From positions 1 through 35,517 of the forward strand of contig CADBCY010000037.1 of assembly GCA_902793325.1 (NCBI GenBank): a DNA stretch of 35,517 nt, in the 5' to 3' direction. Source of the DNA: an uncultured Eubacteriales bacterium. Lineage in GTDB: Bacteria; Bacillota; Clostridia; Christensenellales; Aristaeellaceae. Position 1 is the first letter of the stretch; each line of letters opens with the position of its first letter. A program made the translations under genes and the position numbers. Of the stretch, positions 17,314-27,000 are shown in pieces. The notes beneath the pieces were generated by a model that had not been told where the DNA came from, searched no databases, and was given only the letters and a program-made list of their open reading frames with translations.

Positions 17314-18183
17314 CTATTCGATGTTCTGGACCTGTTCCCGGAGCTTTTCGATCTCCGCCTTCATGTCCACCGTCAGGCGGGTGATGGGGATATCCTGGGA
17401 CTTGGAGGACACGGTGTTGACCTCGCGGTTCAGCTCCTGGATGATGAAATCCACCCGCCGGCCGACGGGCTCGGGCGAATCGAACAGCCCGCGGAGCTGG
17501 CGCACGTGGCTGCCCAGGCGCACGATCTCCTCGGCGATGGCGCTGCGGTCGGCCATCAGGGCGACCTCCATCATCAGCCGCGTCTCGTCCACCTCGCCGC
17601 CGATCAGTTCCCGCACGGCGGCGCGCAGGCGCTCGGTGTACTCGCGCACGGTCTCGGGGTAGCGCGCCTCGATCTCGCCGGTCATGCGCTCGATGGCATC
17701 CACCCGGTCGGAGAGGTCGCGCCGGATGGCCTCGCCCTCCCGCGCCCGCATGGCGGCGAGCTGGTCGAGCGCCCCGTCGAGCGTCTCCCGAAGCAGCGCC
17801 AGCACGGCGTCCTGGTCCTCGTCGGCCTCGGTCACGGTCAGCACGTCGGGCATGCGCGCGACGCCCATCAGCGTGCGGTCGTCCCGCAGCCCCACGTCCG
17901 CCACGCCGTCCAGCGCCGCGGCGTAGGCCTCGAACAGCGCCCGGTCCACCGTCACGCGGCGAGCGTCGGTGCGCAGGTTGCGGTAGGTCAAAAACACGTC
18001 CACGTGGCCGCGGGACAGCCGCGCGCCGATCTGCTTGCGGACGGCGTCCTCCAGGAACATGAGGCTCCTGGGCGCGCGCACGGCCACGTCCAGGAAGCGG
18101 TGGTTTACGCTCTTGAGCTCCACGGTCAGCTGGCGGCCGTCGATCTCCCGAAAAGCCCGGCCGTAGCCGGTCATGCTGTGCAT
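17314..18183 (-). CDS. yicC: YicC/YloC family endoribonuclease
   Basis: 289 aa, typical. The N-terminus MHSMTGYGRAFREIDGRQLTVELKSVNHRFLD is the family hallmark, and the C-terminus with VDFIIQELNREVNTVSSKSQD is the DUF1732-type end. Members have been reported as endoribonucleases acting on small RNA or mRNA; the substrate here is unknown. It is the first gene of the 14-kb cluster, so its upstream region should carry the main promoter. What lies there is GGGGGAT as ribosome site, TATAAC at plus 18228-18223 without a clear -35, and the 79-bp repeat array. Confidence 0.94.
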   Translation of the reverse strand: MHSMTGYGRAFREIDGRQLTVELKSVNHRFLDVAVRAPRSLMFLEDAVRKQIGARLSRGHVDVFLTYRNLRTDARRVTVDRALFEAYAAALDGVADVGLRDDRTLMGVARMPDVLTVTEADEDQDAVLALLRETLDGALDQLAAMRAREGEAIRRDLSDRVDAIERMTGEIEARYPETVREYTERLRAAVRELIGGEVDETRLMMEVALMADRSAIAEEIVRLGSHVRQLRGLFDSPEPVGRRVDFIIQELNREVNTVSSKSQDIPITRLTVDMKAEIEKLREQVQNIE

Positions 18184-18231
18184 AGGCGGTATCCCCCAAA
18201 ACCCGCGCCGCGCGCGGAATGTTATATGATT

Positions 18232-18590
18232 TGATTGTCGGCGTGCGCGCTCTGCGGCCCGCCGACCCGGCCAACCGCGCTTCGCGCCGGTTGCCTAATC
18301 ATTATACGTCTGATTGTCGGCGCGCGCGCTCCGCGGCACGCCGACCCGGCCAACCGCGCTTCGCGCCGGTTGCCTAATCATTATACGTTTGATTGTCGGC
18401 GTGCGCGCTCTGCGGCCCGCCGACCCGGCCAACCGCGCTTCGCGCCGGTTGCCTAATCATTATACGTTTGATTGTCGGCGTGCGCGCTCCGCGGCCCGCC
18501 GACCCGGCCAACCGCGCTTCGCGCCGGTTGCCTAATCATTATACGTCTGATTGTCGGCGCGCCGGCCGGTTGCCTATCTATTATATCACA
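18232..18590. repeat. 79-bp tandem repeat array, four full copies and one degenerate copy
   Basis: Copies start at 18232, 18311, 18390 and 18469, exactly 79 bases apart and differing at only a few positions. A fifth at 18548 has an internal deletion of about 36 bases and a diverged end. Each unit holds an inverted repeat GTCGGCG / CGCCGAC around a 16-base loop. A second hairpin has arms GGC-AACCG-CGC and GCG-CGGTT-GCC, each side with one bulged C, closed by a TTC triloop. An AT-rich spacer, TAATCATTATACGT, contains TATAAT on the minus strand. The unit length is not a multiple of three and no ribosome site is seen, so it is non-coding. It fills the gap between spo0A and the yicC cluster. Confidence 0.95.
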
Positions 18591-18620
18591 TCCCGCGTCC
18601 TTTGCCTATGGCCTAGCAGA

Positions 18621-18675
18621 AATTTAAAGGGGCGCGGAGGACAAGGGGCGCCCTCCCCCGCACCTTTCCGCGCCC
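18621..18675 (-). terminator. Probable spo0A terminator
   Basis: On the minus strand, GGGCGCGGA (plus 18675-18667) pairs with TCCGCGCCC (plus 18638-18630), followed by CTTTAAATTT. The loop is long (28 bases) but GC-rich and may fold on itself. It lies 10 bases after the spo0A stop. Confidence 0.65.
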
Positions 18676-18684
18676 GACCCCGGC

Positions 18685-19458
18685 TCACGCCGTCTTCTTC
18701 ACCGCCAGCTTGTCGGCGACCATGGCGATGAACTCGCCGTTGGTGGGCTTGTCCTCGCGGCTGAAAACCTTGCAGCCGTACATCCGGTTCACGGTATCCA
18801 GCCGCCCCCGCGACCAGGCCACCTCGATGGCGTGGCGCATGGCGCGCTCGACCTTGCTGGCGCTGGTGTCGAAGCGGGCAGCGATGCCGGGGTACAGCTC
18901 CTTGGTGATGCGGTTGATGAGCTCGTGGTTCTCCAGCACCATGTGTACGCCCTCGCGCAGGTACTGGTAGCCCTTGATGTGCGCGGGGATGCCCAGCGTG
19001 AGGAACAGGTTGGTGATGCGCTCGTCCACCGAATCCCCCTCCGGCTCCGCGGGCCGCGCGGCCTCGGCGACGCTGGCGGGCTGCTCGCGGGCGATCTCCA
19101 CGATGCGCGCGTACAGCAGCCCCAGGTCGAAGGGCTTGACCATGTAATAGCTGGCCCCCAGCGCGATGGCCCTGAGGATGAAGTCGTCCCGCGCCAGCCC
19201 CGTGAGCACGATCACCTTGGGGCGGATCGCGGGCTCCAGCCGGTTCAGCCGCTCCAGCGTCATGAAGCCGTCCTGCCGGGGCATGATAATGTCCATCACC
19301 AGCAGCTCCGGCAGCGTGGCGCACACCTTGTCCGGGATCTCCACCCCGTCGCTCACCGCCGCCACCACCTCGATGTCCGGCTGGCGGGAGAGGTAGTCCT
19401 CCAGCAGCCGCAGCAGACTCTGGTTGTCGTCCGCCAGCATCACGCGAATCCTGTCCAT
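18685..19458 (-). CDS. spo0A: Sporulation master response regulator Spo0A
   Basis: 257-aa phosphorelay output regulator that binds Spo0A boxes to start sporulation. Receiver domain 1-120: acidic pocket D10/D11, phospho-acceptor D56 in LVMDIIMP, switch Thr86 and Lys108 in MVKPFD. A hydrophilic linker (about 125-143) leads to the Spo0A C-terminal domain (about 145-257), with ITNLFLTLGIPAHIKGYQYL and the recognition-helix region TSASKVERAMRHAIEVAW. That domain is diagnostic and separates it from generic response regulators. Ribosome site GGAGGG. It is monocistronic here; spoIVB, the usual upstream neighbour, is not adjacent. All phosphorylation residues are intact. Confidence 0.97.
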   Translation of the reverse strand: MDRIRVMLADDNQSLLRLLEDYLSRQPDIEVVAAVSDGVEIPDKVCATLPELLVMDIIMPRQDGFMTLERLNRLEPAIRPKVIVLTGLARDDFILRAIALGASYYMVKPFDLGLLYARIVEIAREQPASVAEAARPAEPEGDSVDERITNLFLTLGIPAHIKGYQYLREGVHMVLENHELINRITKELYPGIAARFDTSASKVERAMRHAIEVAWSRGRLDTVNRMYGCKVFSREDKPTNGEFIAMVADKLAVKKTA

Positions 19459-19545
19459 GTCTGTCCCTCCGTCGTCTGTTTTCTGACAGGATATATGCCC
19501 GTCATCGTCCGATCATGACACCTTGGCGGGAAATAACGCGAAGCA

Positions 19546-19567
19546 GGGCGGACGCGCGCGTCCGCCC
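19546..19567 (-). terminator. Perfect GC palindrome after the Cys/Pro-rich gene
   Basis: GGGCGGACGCG directly joined to CGCGTCCGCCC, a perfect 22-base palindrome, extended after a three-base bulge by CGAA/TTCG. It lies 5 bases beyond the stop of the minus-strand gene ending at 19573 and upstream of spo0A. It lacks a T-run, so it may be a weak terminator or an mRNA 3' stabiliser. Confidence 0.5.
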
Positions 19568-19572
19568 TTCGT

Positions 19573-19905
19573 TCAGTTCTCCCAGTTCCCGTACAGCCTG
19601 CCGCAGCGCCGGGGCCGCGGACAGGGCGGCGGACAGGGCCGGCAGGGCTTCTCCGGCCTCCGGCAGCACTCCGCGGCGCGCCGCACGCAGACCGTGAGGT
19701 TCCCGCAGCCGTCCACCCCCAGCAGCACCTCGGCCCACTCGCCCGGCCGGCAGGGGTTTTCGATCGTCACCCGCTGCACGTCCCCGCAGGGCGACGGGCC
19801 CGGCGGGCCGCCGCGGCCGTCGTCGAACAGGGGCATCGTCACGCAGGCGCTGCCCTCGCCGCCCGGACACAGGGCGGGATACAGCGGCATTCTTCCATAC
19901 GTCAT
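19573..19905 (-). CDS. Small Cys/Pro/Arg-rich hypothetical protein
   Basis: I do not recognise the family. About 110 aa from ATG 19905 (AAAGG upstream); an ATG 6 codons earlier at 19923 is possible but has no ribosome site. It reads like a real protein: an N-terminal stretch TYGRMPLYPALCPGGEGSAC, a beta-like central part (VQRVTIENPCRPGEWAEVLLGVDGCGNLTVCVRR), then a short Cys-Pro-Arg tail with CC, CRPCPPPC and CRR. I count about eleven cysteines. There is no signal peptide or membrane segment. Location beside spo0A and the Cys/Pro-rich tail suggest a spore-coat or morphogenesis role, but that is only inference. The opposite strand is also open; the minus reading is preferred for its regular domain-like composition and the palindrome after its stop. 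Confidence 0.6.
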   Translation of the reverse strand: MTYGRMPLYPALCPGGEGSACVTMPLFDDGRGGPPGPSPCGDVQRVTIENPCRPGEWAEVLLGVDGCGNLTVCVRRAAECCRRPEKPCRPCPPPCPRPRRCGRLYGNWEN

Positions 19906-19982
19906 GTTTCGCACGCCTTTCATTCAGAATCGACCGTTCCCGGTCTGTTATCACTATGCCACTGGAAAGCGTTGCGTTCCGA

Positions 19983-20011
19983 TTGAATTGCCCGGGGGTT
20001 TGTGGTATACT
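19983..20011 (+). promoter_or_regulatory. Promoter of the yitT-type gene
   Basis: TTGAAT (19983-19988), a 17-base spacer and TATACT (20006-20011). Transcription would begin near 20018, giving a leader of about 130 bases with GC-rich inverted repeats before the gene at 20147. I see no known riboswitch class in that leader. Confidence 0.8.
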
Positions 20012-20146
20012 TGCTCTCCGGGGCCGGGCGCATGCGCCGCGATTCGCCCGTCCCCGCCATACCATGGTATTCGGCGGCGGCGACGCCCGTCCCATTTCGC
20101 CATCCAGCCCGCGGCAGGCGGCCGCGGGCGCTTCCGGGAGGTACTC

Positions 20147-20995
20147 ATGAAATCAATGCTGCGCCGCGAGTGGAAGAACGCGCTGTGTATCGTCATCGGG
20201 CTGCTGTGCGCCGCCGCGGGCTACAAGCTGTACCTGATCCCCAACCGCATCGTCTCCGGCGGCTTCACGGGCGTGGGCCAGCTGGTGAACCACTTCCTGC
20301 CCGGGATCACGGTGGGCACGGTGAACGCGGTGCTGAACATCCCGCTGTTCCTGGTGTCGATGCGCTCGATGGGGTGGAGCTTCGGCCTGCGCTCGCTGAT
20401 CGCCATGCTGGGGCTTTCGCTGCTGATCGACTGGCTGCCCCTGCCCCCCGCCACGGACGATATGCTGCTGGCCTCGGTGTACGGCGGCGTGGTCAGCGGC
20501 ATCGGCTTCGGCCTGGTGCTCCGCGGCAACGCCACCACCGGCGGCACGGACATGCTCTCCAGCCTCGTCCACCGGCTGGTGCCGGTGCTGCGGGTCAGCG
20601 TGGGCATCTTCGCCGTGGACGGGCTGATCATCATTGCCTCCGCGATCCTGTTCGAGGCCCAGGCGGCCATGTACGGCCTCATCAGCGCCTTCATACTGAA
20701 CGTGCTGGTGGACGTGGTGCTGGAGGGCCCGAACACCGCCCATTCCTACTTCATCATCTCCGACCGGAGCGAGCGGATCGCCGAGCAGATCCTGCGCGAG
20801 ATGGACCGCGGCGTCACGGCGCTGGACGCCATGGGCATGTACAGCCGCACCAGGAAGCAGGTGCTGCTGTGCGTGGTGAACCGCTTCGAGGCCATGCGGC
20901 TGCGGCGGATCGTATTCTCCGTGGACCCCCGCGCGTTCGTCATCGCCAACAAGGCCCACGAGGTGCTGGGCGAGGGGTTCAAGGACGGGGAATGA
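20147..20995 (+). CDS. YitT family membrane protein (DUF161/DUF2179)
   Basis: 282-aa integral membrane protein. After a short basic N-terminus (MKSMLRREWKN) come about five or six hydrophobic helices with the family signature LYLIPNRIVSGGFTGVGQL and a conserved glycine-rich stretch GNATTGGTDML. The C-terminal cytosolic DUF2179 domain (from about residue 200) includes SYFIISDRSERIAEQIL, DRGVTALDAMGMYSR and VLLCVVNR. The start at 20147 is fixed by GGGAGGT 6 bases upstream. Function of the family is not established; transport of small molecules has been suggested. It is monocistronic, between its own promoter and a strong terminator. Confidence 0.93.
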   Translation: MKSMLRREWKNALCIVIGLLCAAAGYKLYLIPNRIVSGGFTGVGQLVNHFLPGITVGTVNAVLNIPLFLVSMRSMGWSFGLRSLIAMLGLSLLIDWLPLPPATDDMLLASVYGGVVSGIGFGLVLRGNATTGGTDMLSSLVHRLVPVLRVSVGIFAVDGLIIIASAILFEAQAAMYGLISAFILNVLVDVVLEGPNTAHSYFIISDRSERIAEQILREMDRGVTALDAMGMYSRTRKQVLLCVVNRFEAMRLRRIVFSVDPRAFVIANKAHEVLGEGFKDGE

Positions 20996-21005
20996 ATCAA
21001 AGCGA

Positions 21006-21055
21006 AGGGGCTGTCTCATCGCGGCTTACGGCGTCGCGGGAGACAGCCCCTTTTT
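21006..21055 (+). terminator. Strong terminator after the yitT-type gene
   Basis: Stem GGGGCTGTCTC (21007-21017) / GAGACAGCCCC (21040-21050) with a structured 22-base loop, followed by T5 (21051-21055). It lies in the 59-base gap between converging genes. The minus-strand side lacks a good T-run but may still act on the GH94 transcript. Confidence 0.92.
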
Positions 21056-24000
21056 CATGCCTTCCGGGCGGGGAAGCGGGCCTCGTGGGGTTTGCCGTCG
21101 TCGACGAGGCGGATGAAGTCCTCCCCGACCTGCCTGCCGTCCAGCGTGACGGCGCTGCTCCGGCGGTCGGCGACCAAGCGATAGCTCGCGCCGCCGCAGC
21201 GCAGCACGAGCGCCGCCCCGGGCCAGTCGCCCAGCAGCGCGTTGAGCCGCACCCGGTCGCCGCGCCGCTCGTAGCCCAGCAGCGCCAGCACGCACACGCG
21301 CATCCACGCCGCGGACCCGGTGTACCACGTCCAGCCGCCGCGGCCGGGACAGTCCGGGGAGGCGCTCACGTCCGCGGCCACCGCGTAGGGCTCCACCCGG
21401 TAGCGCTCGGCCTCCCCGGGCGTGCCGGCGTGGTTGCAGGGCAGCAGCATCCGGAGCATGCGGTGCGCGCGCGCGGCGTCGCCGCGGTGGATCAGCGCCA
21501 GCAGCAGCCACAGCGCGCCGTGGGTGTACTGGCCGCCGTTCTCCCGCACGCCCGCGGGATAGGCGCGGATGTACCCCGGGTCCGTCCCTTCCTCGCCGAA
21601 GGGCGGCGTCAGCAGCTTCACGATGCCCAGCCGTTCGTCCACGAGGTGCGCCCACGCGGCGTCCAGCGCCAGCCCACAGCGCCGATCGTCCAGCCCGGCG
21701 AGCTCCGCCCACGCCTGGGAGATGGCGTCGATGCGGCAGGCGTCGCAGGCCGAACCGCCCAGCGGATTTCCCCGGTCGTCGTAGGCGCGCAGGTACCAGC
21801 CGCCGTCCCAGCCGCGCTGCTCCACCGCCACCCGCAGCCGCACGATCAGCGACTCCAGCCAGCGCCGGTCCTCCGGGTCGCTCGCAAAGTCGAGGTATCC
21901 CTGCGCGCAGGCCACGGTGAACTCCGACAGCCACACGCTCTCCCCCTTCCCCGCCGCGCCCACGCGGTTCATGCCGTCGTTCCAGTCGCCCACGCCCATC
22001 AGGGACAGCCCGTGGCCGCCCTGCGCCGCGGCGCGGCGAAAGGCGCGCATGCAGTGCTCGTGCAGCGTGGCGGTACCCTCCGTGGGGCGCATCTCGGCGT
22101 ACAGCTCCGACGCGCCCTCGGGGATCGGCGCGTCCTCCAGCCAGGGCACCTGCTCCGCGAACACCGAGGCGTCGCCGGTCTGGCGCGCGTATTCCGCGGC
22201 CACCCAGGGCAGGAACAGCAGATCGTCGGCGATGCGCGTGCGCACGCCCCGATACGGCTCGTGCCACCAGTGCAGTACGTCGCCCGCCTCGAACTGCCGC
22301 GCGGCGCAGCGCAGCAGGTGCGCCCGGACCCGCGCCGGCTCCTCGGGGATCAGGGCCAGCATGTCCTGGAGCTGATCGCGGAAGCCGTAGGCGCCGCCGG
22401 GCTGGTAGAAGCCCGTGCGCCCCAGCACGCGGGACGCCCGCACCTGGTGCAGCAGCCAGTGGTTGAACAGCTCGTCCAGCACGGGATCGGGGGTCTCGAG
22501 GGCGAGCGCGGGCGCTTCCGCCTGCCGCGGCGCGCACCTGCCCGCCCTGCGGAAGGCCTCCGCCCAGGCTTGCGCCGCGTCGGCGTCCTCCGCCCAGGCC
22601 ACGGCGAGGCGCAGCTCCAGCGCGCCGTTCGGCTCCAGCCGCACCGGCGCCTTCAGGCCCCATCCGCCCGGCGCGCCGGGCGCGTCCCCGGGATCGGTCA
22701 CGCCGCCCCGGCCCAGCAGCGCCGCCCGCCCGGCGCAGGGCCGAACGTCCGCCGCGTGCATCGCCAGTATGCCCACGCCCGGCATGGCGCCCGTGGCAAA
22801 GCAGGCGCCGTCCGCGTGCCAGGCGTTCAGCCGCACGCCGTCGCCCGCGTCCGCGCCCATCAGCCAGTCCGCGCAGGCCGCCAGCTCCAGCGCCACGGGC
22901 TTCGCCGTCCGGTTCGCGAGGGACAGCGTGATGATGAGATCGTCCGCGCCGTCCAGCTCGAACCGCGTCTCGCCCGCCAGCTTCTCCCCCGCGAAGGCAT
23001 AGGTCGCCGAGGATGCGTCGTAGCGAACGCGGAAGGGCCGAGCGGGCCGGTCGCCGGGCAACAGCATCAGCCGCGCGCCGGTCTTTGCTTCCGACAGCCA
23101 CAGCATCAGCCCCCAGCCCTCCCGCAGGCTGTCGTTGCCGTAACGCGTCATGCGCCCGCTCCGGCTGCCGCCGTGCCAGAGGAATCCGCCGCCGCGCTCG
23201 GTCAGGAGCGCGCCGCCCCGTTCCCCCGCCAGGATGTTGCACCACGGCGCGGGGGTGGTCCTGCCGGGCAGCACGTCGATCTCGTATCCGCCCCTGCCGT
23301 CGAAGCGCCCGTAGCCGTTCGCCGCGCCCAGGGGAGGCAGCGTCGAAGCGCCGATGTCCAGCGCGGGCGGTTCCGCCGCCGCCGGCACGTCCAGCGCCGA
23401 GAGCAGCGCCCGCACCTGCGCGTAGAAGTCCCGCCCGGCGTCGAAGCAGGCGCTGCTTCCGCGGACCAGCACCGCCCGCTGCGCCGCGCCCATCGAAGCG
23501 CCGTCCAGCAGCCAGACCCCGCCCGGCGCGCCGCGCAGCCCCGCCAGCGCGCTGCTGTCGAGCTGCGCGGAGAGCATGTCCCGCACGGGACGGTCGTAGC
23601 CCGCGGGGCCGTCGTTCACCAGCGCGAGGTCGCAGTCGACGCCCAGCCCGCGGTAGAACTCATGCGCGCGCAGCAGCGCCCGCACCGGCGCGGACTGGCC
23701 GGGATCGGAGGCAAACATCGTCAGCACGGGCCGGTCGCCGGACAGGCCCAGCGCCCATAGCGCTTCCCGCGGCGCGGGACCCGCGTTCGCCGCGCCGCCC
23801 CGCGCCTCCGCGGCGAGGCGTCCGTCCGCCAGCAGCGCCGCCAGGCGCATCAGCAGCATGTGCCTGCCCGCGTCCAGGCCCAGGAAGCGCAGCACGGCGT
23901 CCGCCCGCGCGCGGGAGAGCTCCATGGCGCGGGAAAAGCCCTCCGCCCCGGCGTAGCGGTCCAGCAGCGACCGCGCCGCGCGCCCGTCGTCCGCGAGGCA

Positions 24001-27000
24001 GAGCAGGAAGCGCACCGCCTTCTCCTCCCCCGGCGCGAGGCGCACGCGGACGCGCAAAGCGCTCGCGGGGTTGAGCCCCGCGCCGCACGCGCCGCCCGGC
24101 TCCATCGATATGCCCCCGGGCCTGCCGGTGTTCCCCATGCGCCCGGCGAGGCGGTCGAGGTCCGTCTCCGACTCCACGTCGCCGCCCCACGCCGCGTGCA
24201 GCAGCCGGGGAAAGCGCTCGCCCTCCGCCCTCGGGCGCCGCCGGAAGCACAGTGCGTTCGGCGCGATCCTTTCGGCCTCCACGAACAGGTTCTGGAAGAT
24301 CGCATGCGCCCGCAGCGCACCCTCCGGGGCCAGCGCCACCGGCTCCACGTCGGTGACGGCGAAGCACCGCGGCCTGCGCCCGGTGTTCTTCAGCGCCACG
24401 GTCTTGAGCAGCGCGCCGTCCTCCGGGGACACGCACAGCTTCATCTCCGCCTCCGCGCCGCGCAGCGCCTGCCGGAACCGCGCCGCGCCGGGCAGCAGCA
24501 GCGCCCGCCCGCCCAGCACCGCGTCCTCGCCGGAAGCCACGTCCAGCGCGTGCACGCAGGCGGCGTCGCCGCGGTTGAGAAGGTCCCCGGCAAAGCGCGT
24601 CGCCAGCACGCCGTCCCGCGCGTAGTGCGCCGCGCCGTCCATGGTCACCAGCACCGTCGCGCCCGCGCCGGCCAGCACGTGCGTCTCCGCCAGTCTGCGC
24701 CCGGGCTGGGCATGCCAGGCGGCGGAGCGGTCGCGCGTCCCTGCCTCGCGGACGGCGCCCGGCGTTCCGGCCCGTCGCGGCGCGCGAACCGGCGCGCGTT
24801 CCTCCAGCAGCAGCGCGAGCGCGCGTGCCCTCGGCCGGGCCATGAAGTCCCGCGCGAGGGAATTCCCGGTGAGCGCGTTGCACAGCGCGCACAGCGCCAT
24901 GCCCTGGTGGTGCGCCATGCAGCTCTTCACCAGCGCCGGTTCGCCGCCCTCGCCGCGCAGGTAGTCGGCGGCCTCGTAAAAGCCCCAGCGCCCCGCCCAG
25001 CCGAGGTTTCGCATGGCGCGCAGGTTCTCCGCCGCCGCGCGCGGCGCGAGGCTCGCCGCCAGCGCGCAGGCGTAGGGCGCGACCACGCCGGTGGAAGCGC
25101 TGCCGCTCAACGACAGCGCCGGGAGCCCGTAGGCCTGGTATTGATAGTTGAGCTGCCCGTCGAAGGCGCAGCAGCCCGATTCCGACACGCCCCAGGGCCG
25201 CTTCAGCCTTCGCCCCAGCGCGCGCTGCGCGCGCACCGCGCCGCGGACGCCGACGCCCAACAGGCTGCATGCCGGCGCGGGCATGAACAGCTCCGGCAGC
25301 AGGTATTCGAACATCGTGCCGCTCCAGGAGAGCAGTACCGGCGCGCCCTCCGCGGACGCGCACGCCCGGCCCAGCGCCCGCCAGTGCTCCGGGGGCACCT
25401 GGCCGAGCAGCATCGCCGTGAAGCTCATCAGGCGGGACTCGGAGGCCAGCAGGTCGTAGTGGGACCGGCTGAGCCGCCCGGCGTCCGCTTCCAGCCCGAT
25501 GGCGAACAGGCGGCGCTTCCCATCGTACAGCGCGGAAAAATCCATGCCCTCCGCGAGCGCGCGCATGCGCGACGCCAGCTCCTCTCCGACCTCCGGGGCC
25601 GCGGCGCACAGCAGCAGGCACGCCGCCAGGTTGCCGCTGTCCACGGAGGAGACATACCGCGGCGGCAGCGGCGAAAGGGCGTCCAGGTCGATCCAGTTGT
25701 ACAGATGGCCGCGCCACTTCTCCATCCCCTCCATCGCGGCGACGGCAGCGTCCATCCTGCGCTCCATCTCCCGCGTCCCGACGAACCCCAGCCGCCGGGC
25801 GGCCAGGCAGCTCGCCAGGTACAGGCCGATGTTGGTCGGCGAGGTGCGCCGGGCCGCGCCCACGGGCGGGTCCAACTGCACGTTGTCCGGCGGGAGCGGA
25901 CATGTCGCGGGGTCCACATTGTCCTCGAAGAAGCGCCACGTCTCCCGCGCGAGGCGCTCGAATTCCGCCTCGTCCGCCCGGGACGGCGCTTCTACGTCCG
26001 TCGCGTCCCGCGCCGCGAGGTCCCGCGCCCAGCCCGGCCCGACGCTCCACAGCAAGAGCAGCCCCGCCGCGGCCAGGCGCATCGGCCCCGCCAGCCCCGG
26101 GATCGCCAGCAGCGCGCCGGCGAGCGCGGGCAGCAGCGCGGCGTCCGCCATGCCCTCGGCGTCCGCCGCCGTGGTCCAGTCCAGCAAGTGCCTGCCGGAC
26201 ACCCCCAGCCGCCACAGCGTGCGCAGCACGGCGTCCAGTTGGCTCGCCGCTTCCACCGGCAGCAGCGACAGCTCCAGCGCGGCGCGGCGCCACCCGGCGC
26301 TGTCGCCCCGGCCCAGGCTCAGGATCGGCTCCAGAAAGCACAGCGCGAGCCCCAGCCCGAGCGCCGCGACGTTTCCCGTCCAGAGGCCCGCCAGCAGGAG
26401 CGCCAGCAGCGCCGGGGCCTTCAGGCTGCCGAGCAGGTTGTCCAGCATGCGATAGCGCGCGGCGATGCCCAGCCGGGCGCCGTTGCGCGCCCGGCCCTTC
26501 CACAGCATCCCCAGCAGTTGCCAGTCGCCGCGGGTCCAGCGGTGCCGCCGCTTCCGCGCCGCGGCGGGCGTGGCGGGATGTCCGTCGTAGAAGGACACGT
26601 CGTCCAGGAAGCCCGCGCCGGCCAGCGTGCCCTCGATGAGGTCGTGGCTCAGCACCCTGCCCTCGGGCAGCGCGCCGTCCAGCGCGTCGTGGAACGCCCG
26701 CACGCGATAGACGCCCTTGCCCGCGTAGAGCCCCGTGCCGGTGGCGTCCTGCCATAAATCGGACACCGACGCCGGGTAGGCGCTCACCCCGCCATGGCCC
26801 GCGTACAGCCGCGCGTAGTCGTTCGCACAGGCGGAGGGCAGCGTCTCCATGGCGGGCTGCAGCACCGCGTAGCGCCGGTTCAGCGGGTGCGCCATGGCCC
26901 CGGCCAGCCGGTGCAGCGCGCCGGGCAGCAGGCGGGTGTCGGCATCCAGCGTGACGACCAGCGCGTAGCGGTTCCGCAGCCGGGCGCAGGCCCTCCCCTC

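Noticed and set aside
18310-18548. TATAAT boxes in each 79-bp unit as an array of full promoters
   Set aside because: No -35-like hexamer or extended -10 at suitable spacing in any copy.
18232-18590. CRISPR-like array
   Set aside because: Copies are directly abutting with no unique spacers, and no cas genes are present.
18235-18731. Overlapping repeat-containing small ORFs in the 79-bp array
   Set aside because: The unit length is not a multiple of three, so each copy shifts frame; the ORFs are the same DNA read in three frames with no ribosome site.
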